The notes: generated by a model not told the origin, from the letters alone. A stretch of DNA of 64,000 bases from Azospirillum humicireducens (GCF_001639105.2 NZ_CP015285.1:2410501-2474500), one strand, 5' to 3'; positions 24,511-37,726 are shown, counted from the stretch's first letter. Translations and numbers: made by a program.

Positions 24511-25893
24511 TTATCCCCGCAGAACCGGCACCGCGGCGTCGAGCGCTTTGGTCAGCCGGTCGAAGACCTGGTGAATTTCCGCCTCGGAAATCACCAGCGG
24601 CGGGCAGAGCGCAATGGAATCACCCATGGCGCGGACGATCAGGCCATTCTCCTGGGCCAGCCCGTTGACCAGCGCGCCGGCGCGGCCGGGCGGGTCGAAG
24701 GGCACCTTGGTCGCCTTGTCGGCCACCAGTTCCAGCGCGCCGATCAGCCCGATGCCGCGCGCCTCGCCGACCAGCGGATGCGCCCCCAGCGCCTTCAGCC
24801 GCGCCTGGAAGGCCGGAGCGACCGAGCGGACATGCCCGACGATATCGCGCTCCTCGTAGATGGTCAGCGTTTCCAGCGCCACCGCCGCCGCCACCGGATG
24901 GGCGGAATAGGTGTAGCCATGGCCGAAGGTGCCGATCTTCCGGCTCTCGTCGACGCAGGCGCGATAGATGGCGTCCGTCACCATGACGGCGGAGATCGGC
25001 AGATAGCCCGATGACAGCTGCTTGGCGCAGGTCAGGATGTCCGGCTGCATGCCCATGGTCTGGCTGCCCCAGAAATTGCCGGTGCGGCCGAAGCCGCAGA
25101 TCACCTCGTCGGCGACCAGCAGGATGTCGTATTTCTTCAACACCGGCTGGATCTTGGCGAAGTAGGTCGCGGGCGGAACCACGACGCCGCCGGCGCCCAT
25201 GATCGGCTCGGCGAACATGGCGGCGATGGTGTCCGGCCCCTCGGCCAGGATCAGCGCCTCCAGCTGTTCGGCGAGGCGGGTGGCGAAGGCCTCCTCGCTC
25301 TCGCCCTCAAGCCCGTTGCGGTAATGGTGCGGGCAGTCGCCATGGATGATGCGGGCGATCGGCAGGTCGAAGTCACGGTGGTTGTTGGGCAGCCCGGTCA
25401 GGCTGGCGCTCGCCACCGTCACGCCGTGATAGGCGCGCTGGCGCGACAGGATCTTCTTCTTCTCCGGCCGGCCGAGCGCGTTGTTGTAGTACCAGATCAG
25501 CTTGATCGCGGTGTCGTTGGCCTCCGAGCCCGAATTGGCGAAGAAGACCTTGGACATCGGCACCGGCGCCAGCCCGATCAGCTTTTCCGCCAGATCGATG
25601 CCGGGCTCGTGCGACTTGTGGCCGAAGATGTGATAGCTGGACAGCTGCCGCATCTGCTTCGCCGCCGCCTGGACCAGCCGCTCCTCGCCCCAGCCGAGCG
25701 AGACGCACCACAGGCTGGCCATGCCCTCGATGTACTCCTTGCCCCCGTCGTCGAAGACGCGGATGCCTTCGCCGCGCTCGATGATCATCGGCCCCTGCGT
25801 CTCGTGGACGTCCAGGTTGGTGTAGGGATGGAGGATGAAGGCCTTGTCGCGGCTGGCGGCGGAGTTGCCGGCGGTGCTGACGGGAGCGGTCAT
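24511..25893 (-). CDS. Class III PLP-dependent aminotransferase (omega-amino acid/putrescine-pyruvate type)
   Basis: 460 aa. PLP-binding Lys is K291 (TCAKQLSSGYLP), with D262 in LLVADEVICGFGRTG and FFANSGSEANDTAIK forming the phosphate site. YTYSAHPVAAA and the N-terminal HPYTNLDVHETQGP match the SpuC/omega-amino acid:pyruvate aminotransferase group, which uses putrescine, beta-alanine or similar amines. The ATG at 25893 was chosen over a 45-residue longer frame because the extension has no family match and GGAAGT sits upstream of it. Convergent with the methyltransferase gene. Confidence 0.88.
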   Translation of the reverse strand: MTAPVSTAGNSAASRDKAFILHPYTNLDVHETQGPMIIERGEGIRVFDDGGKEYIEGMASLWCVSLGWGEERLVQAAAKQMRQLSSYHIFGHKSHEPGIDLAEKLIGLAPVPMSKVFFANSGSEANDTAIKLIWYYNNALGRPEKKKILSRQRAYHGVTVASASLTGLPNNHRDFDLPIARIIHGDCPHHYRNGLEGESEEAFATRLAEQLEALILAEGPDTIAAMFAEPIMGAGGVVVPPATYFAKIQPVLKKYDILLVADEVICGFGRTGNFWGSQTMGMQPDILTCAKQLSSGYLPISAVMVTDAIYRACVDESRKIGTFGHGYTYSAHPVAAAVALETLTIYEERDIVGHVRSVAPAFQARLKALGAHPLVGEARGIGLIGALELVADKATKVPFDPPGRAGALVNGLAQENGLIVRAMGDSIALCPPLVISEAEIHQVFDRLTKALDAAVPVLRG

Positions 25894-26057
25894 GGAAGGG
25901 GACTTCCTGTTCGGGCGTTCGGGTGCATTGCCCGCCGTCCGCGAGGGATCGGCGGAAACTGTTCGATATGTTAAACAGTTCCGCCGATCATACGCACAGT
26001 TCAGCCACCCGACAAACCCGCGTCGCACTCATCGGTGCAATGCGGCGGGCACAGACG

Positions 26058-28661
<2,604 letters not shown>

Positions 28662-28762
28662 GATGCTCCCCTATCTCCCGTCGACCGTCCGCGAGGCAGC
28701 CCGGTCAACTCGATCCCCCTGCCCGATCCACGCGACTGTGCGATCCGCAAGGATGCTGCCGA

Positions 28763-28792
28763 AGATGTAGGCAGGCCAAAGGGCCGTGCAAG
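28763..28792 (-). promoter_or_regulatory. Candidate sigma-32 heat-shock promoter of clpB
   Basis: On the minus strand CTTG (28789-28792) is followed by 17 bp and CCTACATCT (28763-28771). This fits the alphaproteobacterial heat-shock pattern CTTG-N17-CYTATNT with one mismatch in the -10 box. The expected transcript start gives a leader of about 95 bases. The rest of 28662-28973 contains no gene. Confidence 0.6.
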
Positions 28793-28973
28793 ACCATCGG
28801 CGCGGAAAGGGTATCGCTGGAGAAACGCCGCCAAGGCCCCTCTCCGCCGGACCGCCTGGGGCCGGGAAAAAGGGGTAGCTCGCGACCCGCCGATTGCGCC
28901 CCTACACGGCACGCGCAGGGTCCGGCTAGACTTCCGCCCGCCCGCCGTCCACGGGTCCTTCCGGATTTCCATC

Positions 28974-29543
28974 ATGACCGACTTTGCCGCCTCCGGCACC
29001 AGCCAGCGCACCGCCACCGACACGAAAGCCACGCCGATCCCAGTCCGCCACGCCACGCCCCGGACCATGATGGCCCGACTGCTCCGTCTCGCCTGGACCC
29101 TGCGCGGGGTCTGGCACCGGATCGCCCGGCCGCTGACCATGGGGGTGCGGGCGATCATCATCGACGACTCGGACCCGGCCGCCCCCTGTGTTCTGCTGAT
29201 CCGCCACAGCTATGTCGATGGCTGGCACTTCCCCGGCGGCGGCGTCGGGCGGGGGGAGACGCTGGCCGACGCCATGCGGCGGGAGGTGCGGGAGGAGGTC
29301 GGGCTGATCGCCGACCGTCCCGCTCAGCCTTTCGGCATCTACGCCCGCTTCCGCAATGGGGCGAGCGACCATGTGGCGGTCTATGTGGTGCGCGGTTGGA
29401 GCGGCCAGCCGAAGGCCGACGGGGTCGAGATCGTCGAGACCCGGTTCTTTCCGCTCGACCGGCTCCCTACGGACCTGTCGCCGGCCACCGGGCGCCGGCT
29501 GGAGGAATTTCTGGGGCACCGCCCGGTCGCCGAACGCTGGTAA
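28974..29543 (+). CDS. NUDIX hydrolase
   Basis: 189 aa. The Nudix box is complete: GGGVGRGETLADAMRREVREEVGL, i.e. G-x5-E-x7-REVxEExGL (about 86-109). A short basic, hydrophobic segment (about 30-55, ARLLRLAWTLRGVWHRIARP) precedes it, perhaps for membrane contact. Members hydrolyse nucleoside diphosphates linked to another group; the substrate is not predictable. No strong Shine-Dalgarno is seen. Divergent from clpB. Confidence 0.88.
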   Translation: MTDFAASGTSQRTATDTKATPIPVRHATPRTMMARLLRLAWTLRGVWHRIARPLTMGVRAIIIDDSDPAAPCVLLIRHSYVDGWHFPGGGVGRGETLADAMRREVREEVGLIADRPAQPFGIYARFRNGASDHVAVYVVRGWSGQPKADGVEIVETRFFPLDRLPTDLSPATGRRLEEFLGHRPVAERW

Positions 29544-29672
29544 AGGCACCACATTAGGGAGCGGAGCGGGCGGTCCGGGTTGCTGCCGGTCGCCTTTCCC
29601 CCAGCCGCAGCGTGAGAAACAGGTACCGCATCGGTTGACAGGGACGCTCCGGCCCTTTCATTGTGCAGTGCA

Positions 29673-30434
29673 ATGAACACCACACTGACCGCCATCCGCC
29701 GCTATCCCGTCAAGGGCATGAGCGGCCAGGACCTGACCGCCACCGACCTGACCGCCGGACAGGCGATCCCGCTCGACCGCCGTTACGGCCTGCTGCACGG
29801 ACCGGCCGCGCTGGACAGCGAGACGGCGGGCTGGCGCCTGCCGTCCGACTTCTTCACGCTGGACCGCACGGAAAAGCTGGCGGCACTGCAGACCGAGTTC
29901 GACGAGGCGACGCACGCGCTGATCATCCGCCGCGGCGGCCGGCAGGTGTCGCGCGGCCGGCTGGACCAGCCGATGGGCCGCACGCTGCTGGAACAGTTCT
30001 TCGCCGCCTATCTGGCCGGGATCGTCCCCGGCATGCCCCGCCTGATCGAGGCGCAGCATGGCGCCTTCGGCGACAGCGAGGAGCCGTCGGTCACCCTGCT
30101 GAACCTCGCCAGCCTGCGCGATCTGGAAGAGCGGATCGCCAAGCAGCCGGTCGATCCGCGCCGTCTGCGCGCCAACCTGCTGGTGGACGGCATCGATCCC
30201 TGGACCGAACGCGCCTGGATCGGCCGGACATTGACCATCGGCGGCGCGACGCTGGAGGTGGCGGAGGCGCTGGACTGCACGCCCGGCAACGATGTGAACC
30301 CGGACAGCGGCGTCGCCGACCTCAGCCTGCCCAACATCATGGAGCGGGGGTACGGCCACAGCCAGATCCTGCTGCGCGCCCGGGTGACCGGCGGCGGCCG
30401 GATCGCGGTGGGCGACCCGGTCACGCCGGCCTGA
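29673..30434 (+). CDS. MOSC domain protein
   Basis: 253 aa. N-terminal beta-barrel domain (TLTAIRRYPVKGMSG) and MOSC domain (about 115-250) with DPRRLRANLLVDG, ERAWIGRTLTIGGATLEVAE and DCTPGNDVNPDSGVADLSLP. The conserved Cys of MOSC proteins is C205 approximately. MOSC proteins transfer or bind sulfur at the molybdenum cofactor, or as YcbX/YiiM reduce N-hydroxylated bases. No molybdenum enzyme is near, so the substrate is open. It starts with ATG at 29673. Confidence 0.85.
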   Translation: MNTTLTAIRRYPVKGMSGQDLTATDLTAGQAIPLDRRYGLLHGPAALDSETAGWRLPSDFFTLDRTEKLAALQTEFDEATHALIIRRGGRQVSRGRLDQPMGRTLLEQFFAAYLAGIVPGMPRLIEAQHGAFGDSEEPSVTLLNLASLRDLEERIAKQPVDPRRLRANLLVDGIDPWTERAWIGRTLTIGGATLEVAEALDCTPGNDVNPDSGVADLSLPNIMERGYGHSQILLRARVTGGGRIAVGDPVTPA

Positions 30435-30468
30435 ACTTTCAGGGATCCAGCCTCAAAAACGCGAAGCG

Positions 30469-30909
30469 TCAGGCGTTGACTGCCGCCCGTTCCTCGCCGT
30501 CGGTCTCGTCCTCGGTCGGCTGGTCGTCATCGTCGCCGGCCTGCGAGGCCCCTTGCTGCTGATGGCCATGCCCGATGCTCGGCTGGCCGCCGCGCTGGCG
30601 GTTTTCCGATTCCTGGATCTGGTTGATGATGCGCAGGTAATGCTCGGCATGCTGCAGGTAGTTTTCCGCCTGCACGCGGTCGCCGGACGACATCGCATCG
30701 CGGGCCAGCGCCTGATACTTTTCCTGCACCTGCCACGCATTGCCGCGGATGCGGACGTCCGGACCGTTGCTGTCGAAGGTCTGGTGACGCAGCGGAACAT
30801 TCTGGCGCCGGCCGGCACCGCCGCCGCCCCCGCCACCACCGCCGCCGCTGCCCCCGCCGCCGCTGTTGCCACGACCACGCGAACGCCTGGAGTTCGGTCC
30901 CTGTCTCAT
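30469..30909 (-). CDS. DUF4167 protein with poly-Gly segment
   Basis: 146 aa. The N-terminal MRQGPNSRRSRGRG and the central region QTFDSNGPDVRIRGNAWQVQEKYQALARDAMSSGDRVQAENYLQHAEHY (shown by its key parts: PDVRIRG, YQALARDA, AENYLQHAEHY) define DUF4167. Between them is a run of 20 residues that are nearly all Gly. The acidic C-terminus is probably disordered. The gene follows prmC at 283 bp in the same direction, as is common in Alphaproteobacteria. An RNA-binding role has been suspected from the Arg/Gly-rich start, but the function is unknown. The intergenic part 30910-31192 shows no gene. Confidence 0.85.
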   Translation of the reverse strand: MRQGPNSRRSRGRGNSGGGGSGGGGGGGGGGAGRRQNVPLRHQTFDSNGPDVRIRGNAWQVQEKYQALARDAMSSGDRVQAENYLQHAEHYLRIINQIQESENRQRGGQPSIGHGHQQQGASQAGDDDDQPTEDETDGEERAAVNA

Positions 30910-31192
30910 TCGGCTCTTAAGGCCCCATGCAAGAGAAGCGCAGTCCCCGGAACGCTCCGGCGGCCATCCGGCCTTCCGGCCCGGCCGCCCGGTCTGCCAT
31001 GGACGATTTCCATGGGTCGCTCACGGGGTTCAAACGACGCGTCCGCATCGCGTGCGGCGGGCCATGGCGGTCAGCGCTCGGCAGAGAACCATCCGAGAAT
31101 CATGCTCCGCAGGCCGTAGGTTCGCGGTCGTGTACCGCACACTACCCGGCCAGGCCCGCCGATCCAACCGTTTTTTTGGATGAGTGCCCGCT

Positions 31193-32041
31193 TCACTGGG
31201 CTTTCCGTGCCCTGACACAGCGCTTTACCCCACCAAGGTCACACAGGATCGCGGTCTCTCCCAACCCCTGCGCCTCGACCAGAGCCGCCACATCCTCCGC
31301 CTGGCCCTGCCCGACCTCGAAGGCGGCCAGCCCGCCGGGGACCAGCAGGCGCGAAAGGTCGGCGGCAAGGATGCGGTAGGGCTCCAGCCCGTCCGGCCCG
31401 CCATCCAGCGCGCGGAGCGGGTCGTGCTGCCGCACCTCCGGCTCCAGCGTGGCGATGTCGGCGCTGGGAATGTAGGGCGGGTTGGATACCACGATGTCGA
31501 AACGATCCCCGATTCCCTTGGCCCAATCGCCGGTCTGGAAACGGGCGCGGTCCGCCAGCCCGTTGCGCTCGGCATTGCCGGCCGCCCCCTCCACCGCCAG
31601 CGGGCTGAGATCGACGCCGAGACCGGTGGCGTTCGGCAGTTCCGACAGCAGCGCCAGCAGGATGCAGCCCGTTCCGGTACCGAAATCGATTAGGCGCAAC
31701 GGAGCCTTGCGGTCGGGGATGGCGGCGAGCACCGCCTCCACCACCGTCTCGGTGTCGGGCCGCGGCTCCAGCGTGTCGGGATTGAGGGCGAGGTCTATGG
31801 TCCAGAACTCCCGGTGCCCCAGGATGCGCCCCACCGGCTCCCGCGCGGCGCGGCGCTCGACCAACGCCAGGGCGCGGGCGGCATCGTCGTCGGGGATAGT
31901 TTGTTCCGCTTTCGTAACGAAATCGGTGCGGGTGAGGGTCAGCGCATGTTCCAGCAGGTAGCGGGCGTCGAGCTCCGGCGTATCGACGCCGGCCTCGCGC
32001 AGCCGCGCCTCGGCCTGGGCGCGCAGGGTGCGGAGGTTCAT
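31193..32041 (-). CDS. prmC: Peptide chain release factor N5-glutamine methyltransferase PrmC
   Basis: 282 aa. SAM-binding motif LIDFGTGTGCILLALL and the glutamine-binding VVSNPPYIPSADI are both present. The N-terminal helical domain (about 1-80) includes TPELDARYLLEHAL. PrmC methylates the Gln of the GGQ motif in RF1/RF2; the substrate gene prfA lies just upstream, separated by a DUF559 gene on the opposite strand. ATG at 32041. Confidence 0.95.
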   Translation of the reverse strand: MNLRTLRAQAEARLREAGVDTPELDARYLLEHALTLTRTDFVTKAEQTIPDDDAARALALVERRAAREPVGRILGHREFWTIDLALNPDTLEPRPDTETVVEAVLAAIPDRKAPLRLIDFGTGTGCILLALLSELPNATGLGVDLSPLAVEGAAGNAERNGLADRARFQTGDWAKGIGDRFDIVVSNPPYIPSADIATLEPEVRQHDPLRALDGGPDGLEPYRILAADLSRLLVPGGLAAFEVGQGQAEDVAALVEAQGLGETAILCDLGGVKRCVRARKAQ

Positions 32042-32100
32042 GGATGCGATCTTTCTACACCTTTCTCAACCACACATATGTCTCCAAACTCGCCTCAAAT

Positions 32101-32140
32101 CCCCTCTCCCGCCGAAGGCGGGGGAGGGTTAGGGAGGGGG
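32101..32140. repeat. Repeat family A, left copy bracketing the DUF559 gene
   Basis: CTCTCCCGCC-gaa-GGCGGGGGAG hairpin followed by a GGTTAGGGAGGGGG tail that points toward the DUF559 start 16 bp away. The same unit, inverted, lies at 32494-32533. It resembles the copies at 56898-56998. Confidence 0.85.
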
Positions 32141-32155
32141 CAAGCGCCGACACCA

Positions 32156-32554
32156 ATGCCACGCGCCAAGAAGACTGCACTGATCCAAGCTCGCTCCATG
32201 CGCCGCGTCCCGACCGATGCGGAACGCAAGCTCTGGAACCTGCTGCGCCGCCGCCAAATAGGCGGATGGTACTTCCGACGCCAGCACCCCATTCCGCCCT
32301 ACATCGCCGACTTCGCCTGCATTGAAGCTAAGCTCGTGGTCGAAGTTGATGGCGGGCAGCATGCCGAGTCCTCGTACGATGCCGCACGAGACCGGCGGAT
32401 GAAGGCTGCCGGCTGGACCGTATTGCGCTTTTGGAACACAGATGTGCTCAGCAATCCAGAAGGAGTGGCGCGCATGATCTGGGAGGTGCTCGGCCCCCTC
32501 CCCGACCCTCCCCCGCCCTTGGCGGGAGAGGGAGATTGTGGCGTCAAAGTCTGA
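32156..32554 (+). CDS. DUF559 endonuclease-like protein (Vsr/PD-(D/E)XK type)
   Basis: 132 aa. The core matches DUF559: IQARSMRRVPTDAERKLW, then FRRQHPIPPYIADFAC and EAKLVVEVDGGQH, containing the D...E-x-D-G-x-QH active-site pattern of the restriction-endonuclease fold related to Vsr. It is on the opposite strand between prfA and prmC. The final residues (about 113-126, PLPDPPPPLAGEGD) are encoded by the right-hand family A repeat, so the reading frame ends inside inserted sequence. It has no partner methylase. Function is unknown; a nuclease acting on repeat hairpins is speculation. Confidence 0.8.
   Translation: MPRAKKTALIQARSMRRVPTDAERKLWNLLRRRQIGGWYFRRQHPIPPYIADFACIEAKLVVEVDGGQHAESSYDAARDRRMKAAGWTVLRFWNTDVLSNPEGVARMIWEVLGPLPDPPPPLAGEGDCGVKV
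32494..32533. repeat. Repeat family A, right copy, inside the DUF559 3' end
   Basis: Inverted copy of 32101-32140, with its CCCCCTCCCCGACCC tail pointing back to the DUF559 gene. It overlaps the last 20 codons of that gene. The orientation (tails inward) is opposite to the pairs at 10643-10747 and 56898-56998 (tails outward). Confidence 0.85.
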
Positions 32555-32558
32555 ATCC

Positions 32559-33618
<1,060 letters not shown>

Positions 33619-33644
<26 letters not shown>

Positions 33645-34965
33645 GTCGCTCGTCCTTATCCCGTTCAGTCTCTTCGGCCCCATCGCAGGCCATACCGTCC
33701 CGCCCGAACCTGTCCAGCCCGAACAGCCGGAACATCAGCCGTTCGGCCGCGGCCCGTTCGGCCAGCCCTTCGCCGCTGCCGTCGGCGGCCAGCGCGCGCA
33801 GCGCCTCCGACGGGACGTGCAGCAGCCGGTTGACCAGCAGCCGCGTCGCCGATGCCGCGTCCAGGTCGCCATGGCCTGACAGCAGCCGCCGCCGCTCCGC
33901 CTCGAAATGGGTGCGCAGCGCCGCCACGGCGGGCACCGCGGCGCGTTCTGCCCGGTCGCGGGCGAAGGCGGAAACCGCCTCGTCCACGATCATCCAGGCC
34001 GCCTGGGTCGCCGCCTCGCGTCCGACGCGGCCCTGCAGCGCCACCCGCTCCAGATCGCCCAGATCATAGACGAAGGCGCCGTCCATGCGCGCCACCGCCG
34101 GATCGACGTCGGCCGGAATGGCGGCATCGACGACGAAGACCGGCCGTCGGCGGCGGCGCTTCAGCACCGCCTCCATCATCGGAGCCGTGAGGATATAGCG
34201 CCCAAGGCCGGCCGCGGCCACCAGGATATCGGCGCCGGTCATCGCCGTCTCCAAATCGGCCCAGGGGGCGAAATGCCCGTCCAGCCGCCGCGCCGCCGCT
34301 TCCGCCCGCCGGTCCACCGGCGCCGCGACCGTCAGCCGCGGCAGTCCGGCCTCGCGCAGCCCCTCCAGCACCAAGGCGCCCATGTCGCCCAGCCCCAGCA
34401 GCAGGGCGCCGCAGCGCCGGATATCGCCGTGCAGGTCGCGCGCCACCTGGATGGCGGCGGCGGCCAGCGAGGTGGCACCCTCCGCGATCGGCGTCTCGCT
34501 GCGCACCCGCTTGGCGGCGGCATAGGCGGCCTGCAGAACCGCCTCAAGCTCCGGCCCGGTCATCCCGGCCGACGCGGCGCTGCGGTGGGCGGCCTTCACC
34601 TGGCCCAGGATATGCGGCTCGCCGACGATCTGGCTGTCGAGCGAGCAGGCCACCGCGAACAGGTGGCGCACCGCATCGATGCCGGTGCGGGTGTAGAGCT
34701 GCGGCGCCAGATCGGCGGTGGGCAGACCGACGCGGTCGGCCATCGCCTCGGCGATCGCCAGCGCCGCCTCGTTCGGGCGCTCGTGGACCGCCTGAACCTC
34801 CACCCGGTCGCAGGTGCTGAGCCACACCGCCTGCCCCACGCCAGCGGCGCGCAGCCGGTCCAGCATGCCCGCCACTTCCGCCTCGTCGGTGGACAGACGG
34901 TCGCGGACCGCGCCGGAACAGGTCCGGTGGCTGGCGCCGATGACGAGGTAGGAGGTGGTGGTCAC
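33619..34965 (-). CDS. hemA: Glutamyl-tRNA reductase
   Basis: 448 aa. Catalytic domain opens [21 protein letters not shown] and has the active-site Cys C52 in [11 protein letters not shown] (typical is STCNRTEI). [16 protein letters not shown] and [16 protein letters not shown] (NADPH-binding domain) follow, and the C-terminal dimerisation helices end near [15 protein letters not shown]. The reaction is Glu-tRNA to glutamate-1-semialdehyde, first step of C5-pathway haem synthesis. GTG start at 34965. Divergence at Asn-to-Asp 53 leaves a small doubt about activity. It is immediately upstream of prfA, as in enterobacteria. Confidence 0.88.
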
Positions 34966-35002
34966 GCCTGAGTTCGCTGTCCCTGCTTAAATCGGGGGCA
35001 GC

Positions 35003-36160
35003 TTACTCCGCGGCGGGGGCCACGTCTTGCCTGCTCTCGACCTCCGCGGCTTCCGCGGCGGCCTTCGCCGCCTCGATCTCCGCCGCCTTCTTCTCCACCA
35101 GACCGACCAGATGCTGGACGATGTCCTGGTCCTTCAGCCGGTGGTCGGTGACGCCGGACAGATAGACCTGATGGGTGTTGTTGCCGCCGCCGGTCAGGCC
35201 GATGTCGGTTTCCCGCGCCTCGCCCGGCCCGTTCACGACGCAGCCGATGACCGACAGGGTCAGCGGCGTGGTGATGTGGGCCAGCTTCTGTTCCAGCAGC
35301 TCCACCGTCTTGATGACGTTGAAGTTCTGCCGGGCGCAGCTGGGGCAGGAGATGACGGTGACGCCGCGCCGGCGCAGGCCCAGCGACTTCAGGATATCGT
35401 AGCCGACCAGAACCTCTTCCGCCGGATCGGCCGACAGCGAGACGCGCATGGTGTCGCCGATGCCCGACCACAGCAGCATGCCGAGCCCGATCGACGACTT
35501 CACCGTGCCGGCGCGCAGGCCGCCCGCCTCGGTGATGCCGATGTGCAGCGGGTAGTCGCAGGCCTCGGCCAGCCCCTGATAGGCGGCGACGGCCAGGAAG
35601 GCGTCGGACGCCTTCACCGAGATCTTGAACTCGCGGAAATCGTTGTCTTCCAGGATCTTGGCATGGTTCAGCGCGCTCTCGACCATCGCCTCCGGGCAGG
35701 GCTCGCCGTATTTCTCCAGCAGATCCTGCTCCAGCGAGCCGGCATTCACGCCGATGCGCATCGAACAGCCATGGTCCTTGGCCGCCTTCACCACCTCGCG
35801 CACCCGCTCGGCCGAGCCGATGTTGCCGGGGTTGATGCGCAGACAGGCCGCACCGCTCTCCGCCGCCTCGATGGCGCGCTTGTAGTGGAAATGGATGTCC
35901 GCGACGATCGGCACCTTCACCTGCCGCACGATGTCCTTCAGCGCCAGCGCCGACTCGCGGTCGGGGCAGGAGACGCGGACGATGTCCGCCCCCACCCGTT
36001 CGGCCGCCTGGATCTGCTCCACCGTCGCCTTGACGTCGGTGGTCGGCGTGTTGGTCATGGTCTGGACCGAGATCGGCGCGTCGCCGCCGACCAACACGTT
36101 GCCGACGCGAATCTGGCGCGATTTGCGGCGAAGGATCTGGCGGTAGGCGCGGACGGTCAT
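35003..36160 (-). CDS. ispG: 4-hydroxy-3-methylbut-2-enyl-diphosphate synthase IspG
   Basis: 385 aa. TIM-barrel motifs [23 protein letters not shown] (key VQTMTNT) and [10 protein letters not shown], then the [4Fe-4S] ligand Cys in [11 protein letters not shown] and [11 protein letters not shown]. This is the flavodoxin-dependent enzyme of the MEP isoprenoid pathway. The acidic, Ala/Glu-rich tail after about residue 355 is not conserved. It ends 37 bp before hemA begins. Confidence 0.95.
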   Translation of the reverse strand: MTVRAYRQILRRKSRQIRVGNVLVGGDAPISVQTMTNTPTTDVKATVEQIQAAERVGADIVRVSCPDRESALALKDIVRQVKVPIVADIHFHYKRAIEAAESGAACLRINPGNIGSAERVREVVKAAKDHGCSMRIGVNAGSLEQDLLEKYGEPCPEAMVESALNHAKILEDNDFREFKISVKASDAFLAVAAYQGLAEACDYPLHIGITEAGGLRAGTVKSSIGLGMLLWSGIGDTMRVSLSADPAEEVLVGYDILKSLGLRRRGVTVISCPSCARQNFNVIKTVELLEQKLAHITTPLTLSVIGCVVNGPGEARETDIGLTGGGNNTHQVYLSGVTDHRLKDQDIVQHLVGLVEKKAAEIEAAKAAAEAAEVESRQDVAPAAE

Positions 36161-36323
36161 CTCGGGTCAGCCTCTGGACAGCGAAACAGTGCCGGGGAAA
36201 CGGTGCCGGGTGCCGCATCCTAGCGCAGCCGGCGTCAGGCCAGAAGTGCGCTCCCGCGCCCCGGTTTCAAGGGACAGGGTGGTGGGGCGCCGCCGATGCA
36301 TGGCCGGCGCCCCCGGCAACGGC

Positions 36324-37553
36324 TCAGCGCCGCACAACCCCATGGCTATCGATGGCGACGTCGCGCAGGACCTGCCCGACGGACCCCAGCGGCGGGCTTT
36401 CGCCGCCATCGGCCATCACCACCAGACCGCCGGCATTGCCGGTGCGGATCTTCACGTTGGGCTTGTCGGGGACTCGGAAGGTGTCGCCCGGCTTCAGCAC
36501 GCGCGTGAAGACGATCTCGCTGCCGTCGCGGACCTGCAGCCAGCTTTCCTGCGTGGCCTTCAGGATCAGTTTGGCGTTGGTGTTCAGCGTGCCATAGACC
36601 TTGCCGTTGGCCGGCACCGTCGCCGTCGGCGCGGCCGGGGCGGCGGGCGGGTTGGCCGCGGCGTTCAGCGGGGTCGGGTCCTGGGGCGAAGCCTCTTCAT
36701 CATCCTCCGGCGGCGGGGCCGGAACATTGACGACAGCCTGTCCGGGGGCCTGCCCGGCCGCCTGGTTCGTGGAGGGCGCGTTGGCGGACGGCAGCGGCGG
36801 CTGGGCCGGCGGCTTGCCCGCGACCGTCGAAGCGGCCGGCGCCGAAGCGGCCGGAGCATTCCCCTGCGGAGGCTTCACCGCCCCACCAGGGGCCGGGGCT
36901 CCGGGCGCGGGGGCAGGGGCCGCCGGAGTCGAGGTCGCAGGAGCCGCGGCAGGCGGCGAGGCGGCGGGCGTGGCCGGAGCGGAAGCGATCACCGGCGCGG
37001 GAACCGACGGCTCTGCTCCCGGCTGCGCCGCGGTGCCGGCCTGCTCGGATGCCGGCGTTGCGGGCTTGGACGGCACACCGTCCAGAAGCGAGACCAGCCG
37101 GTCCGGCAGGGTCGGCACCAGATCGGTCACCGTCCGGTCGGTCGCCGACAGATAATACCAGCCGCCATAGACGATGCCGGCCAGAACCAGCGTGCCCAGC
37201 AGCAGCGTCCCGCCCGATGCGCGCCCGCCTTCCGCCGCCGGAGTCGGCAGATACAGCTCCTGCCGGCGCACGGTGCCGGCCGCCTCGTCCTTGTAGCGGG
37301 CGGCGATGGCATCGGGGTCCAGCCCCAGACACTCGGCGTAGGAGCGCAGGAAGCCGATGGCATAGGTGCTGCCCGGCAGCTCGTCGAACCGCCCTTCCTC
37401 GATGGCGAGCAGGTACGGATAGCGGATGCGCAGCATCGCCGCGACATCGCGCAGGTCATAGCCATGCGCCATGCGCGTGGAGCGCAGGGTCTCGGAGACG
37501 GAGGGGCCGGGAGGGGCCGGATCGAAATCGTCGAAAAGCTTGCGCTTGGCCAT
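36324..37553 (-). CDS. RodZ-like cytoskeletal protein (HTH_25, one TM, DUF4115)
   Basis: 409 aa from the ATG at 37553. Helix-turn-helix region (about 18-85: SETLRSTRMAHGYDLRDVAAML), one membrane helix (about 118-137: TLLLGTLVLAGIVYGGWYYL), a long Ala/Pro-rich periplasmic linker (about 165-310), and a C-terminal DUF4115 domain (about 315-395: KLILKATQESWLQVRDG). This is the RodZ layout, the MreB anchor for cell shape. The upstream 173 bp to ptsP hold no gene. Confidence 0.85.
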   Translation of the reverse strand: MAKRKLFDDFDPAPPGPSVSETLRSTRMAHGYDLRDVAAMLRIRYPYLLAIEEGRFDELPGSTYAIGFLRSYAECLGLDPDAIAARYKDEAAGTVRRQELYLPTPAAEGGRASGGTLLLGTLVLAGIVYGGWYYLSATDRTVTDLVPTLPDRLVSLLDGVPSKPATPASEQAGTAAQPGAEPSVPAPVIASAPATPAASPPAAAPATSTPAAPAPAPGAPAPGGAVKPPQGNAPAASAPAASTVAGKPPAQPPLPSANAPSTNQAAGQAPGQAVVNVPAPPPEDDEEASPQDPTPLNAAANPPAAPAAPTATVPANGKVYGTLNTNAKLILKATQESWLQVRDGSEIVFTRVLKPGDTFRVPDKPNVKIRTGNAGGLVVMADGGESPPLGSVGQVLRDVAIDSHGVVRR

Positions 37554-37726
37554 GGGCTCGCCATCTGCTCGCAACTTGCGCATACGCCGAAAGGCCGTGC
37601 GCGCCGGGGGCATCCGCACGGATGCGGCAAGCGGAATGGGTACGACATGCCGCCCCTGCGGTGCAACCGCAATGACCGCGGGGCAGGGAATGCAGGGCGT
37701 GACAAGTGGGCGGGGGGATCGGCCCC

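Noticed and set aside
32101-32554. DUF559 element as a classical insertion sequence
   Set aside because: There is no transposase, and no target-site duplication outside the two repeat copies could be recognised.
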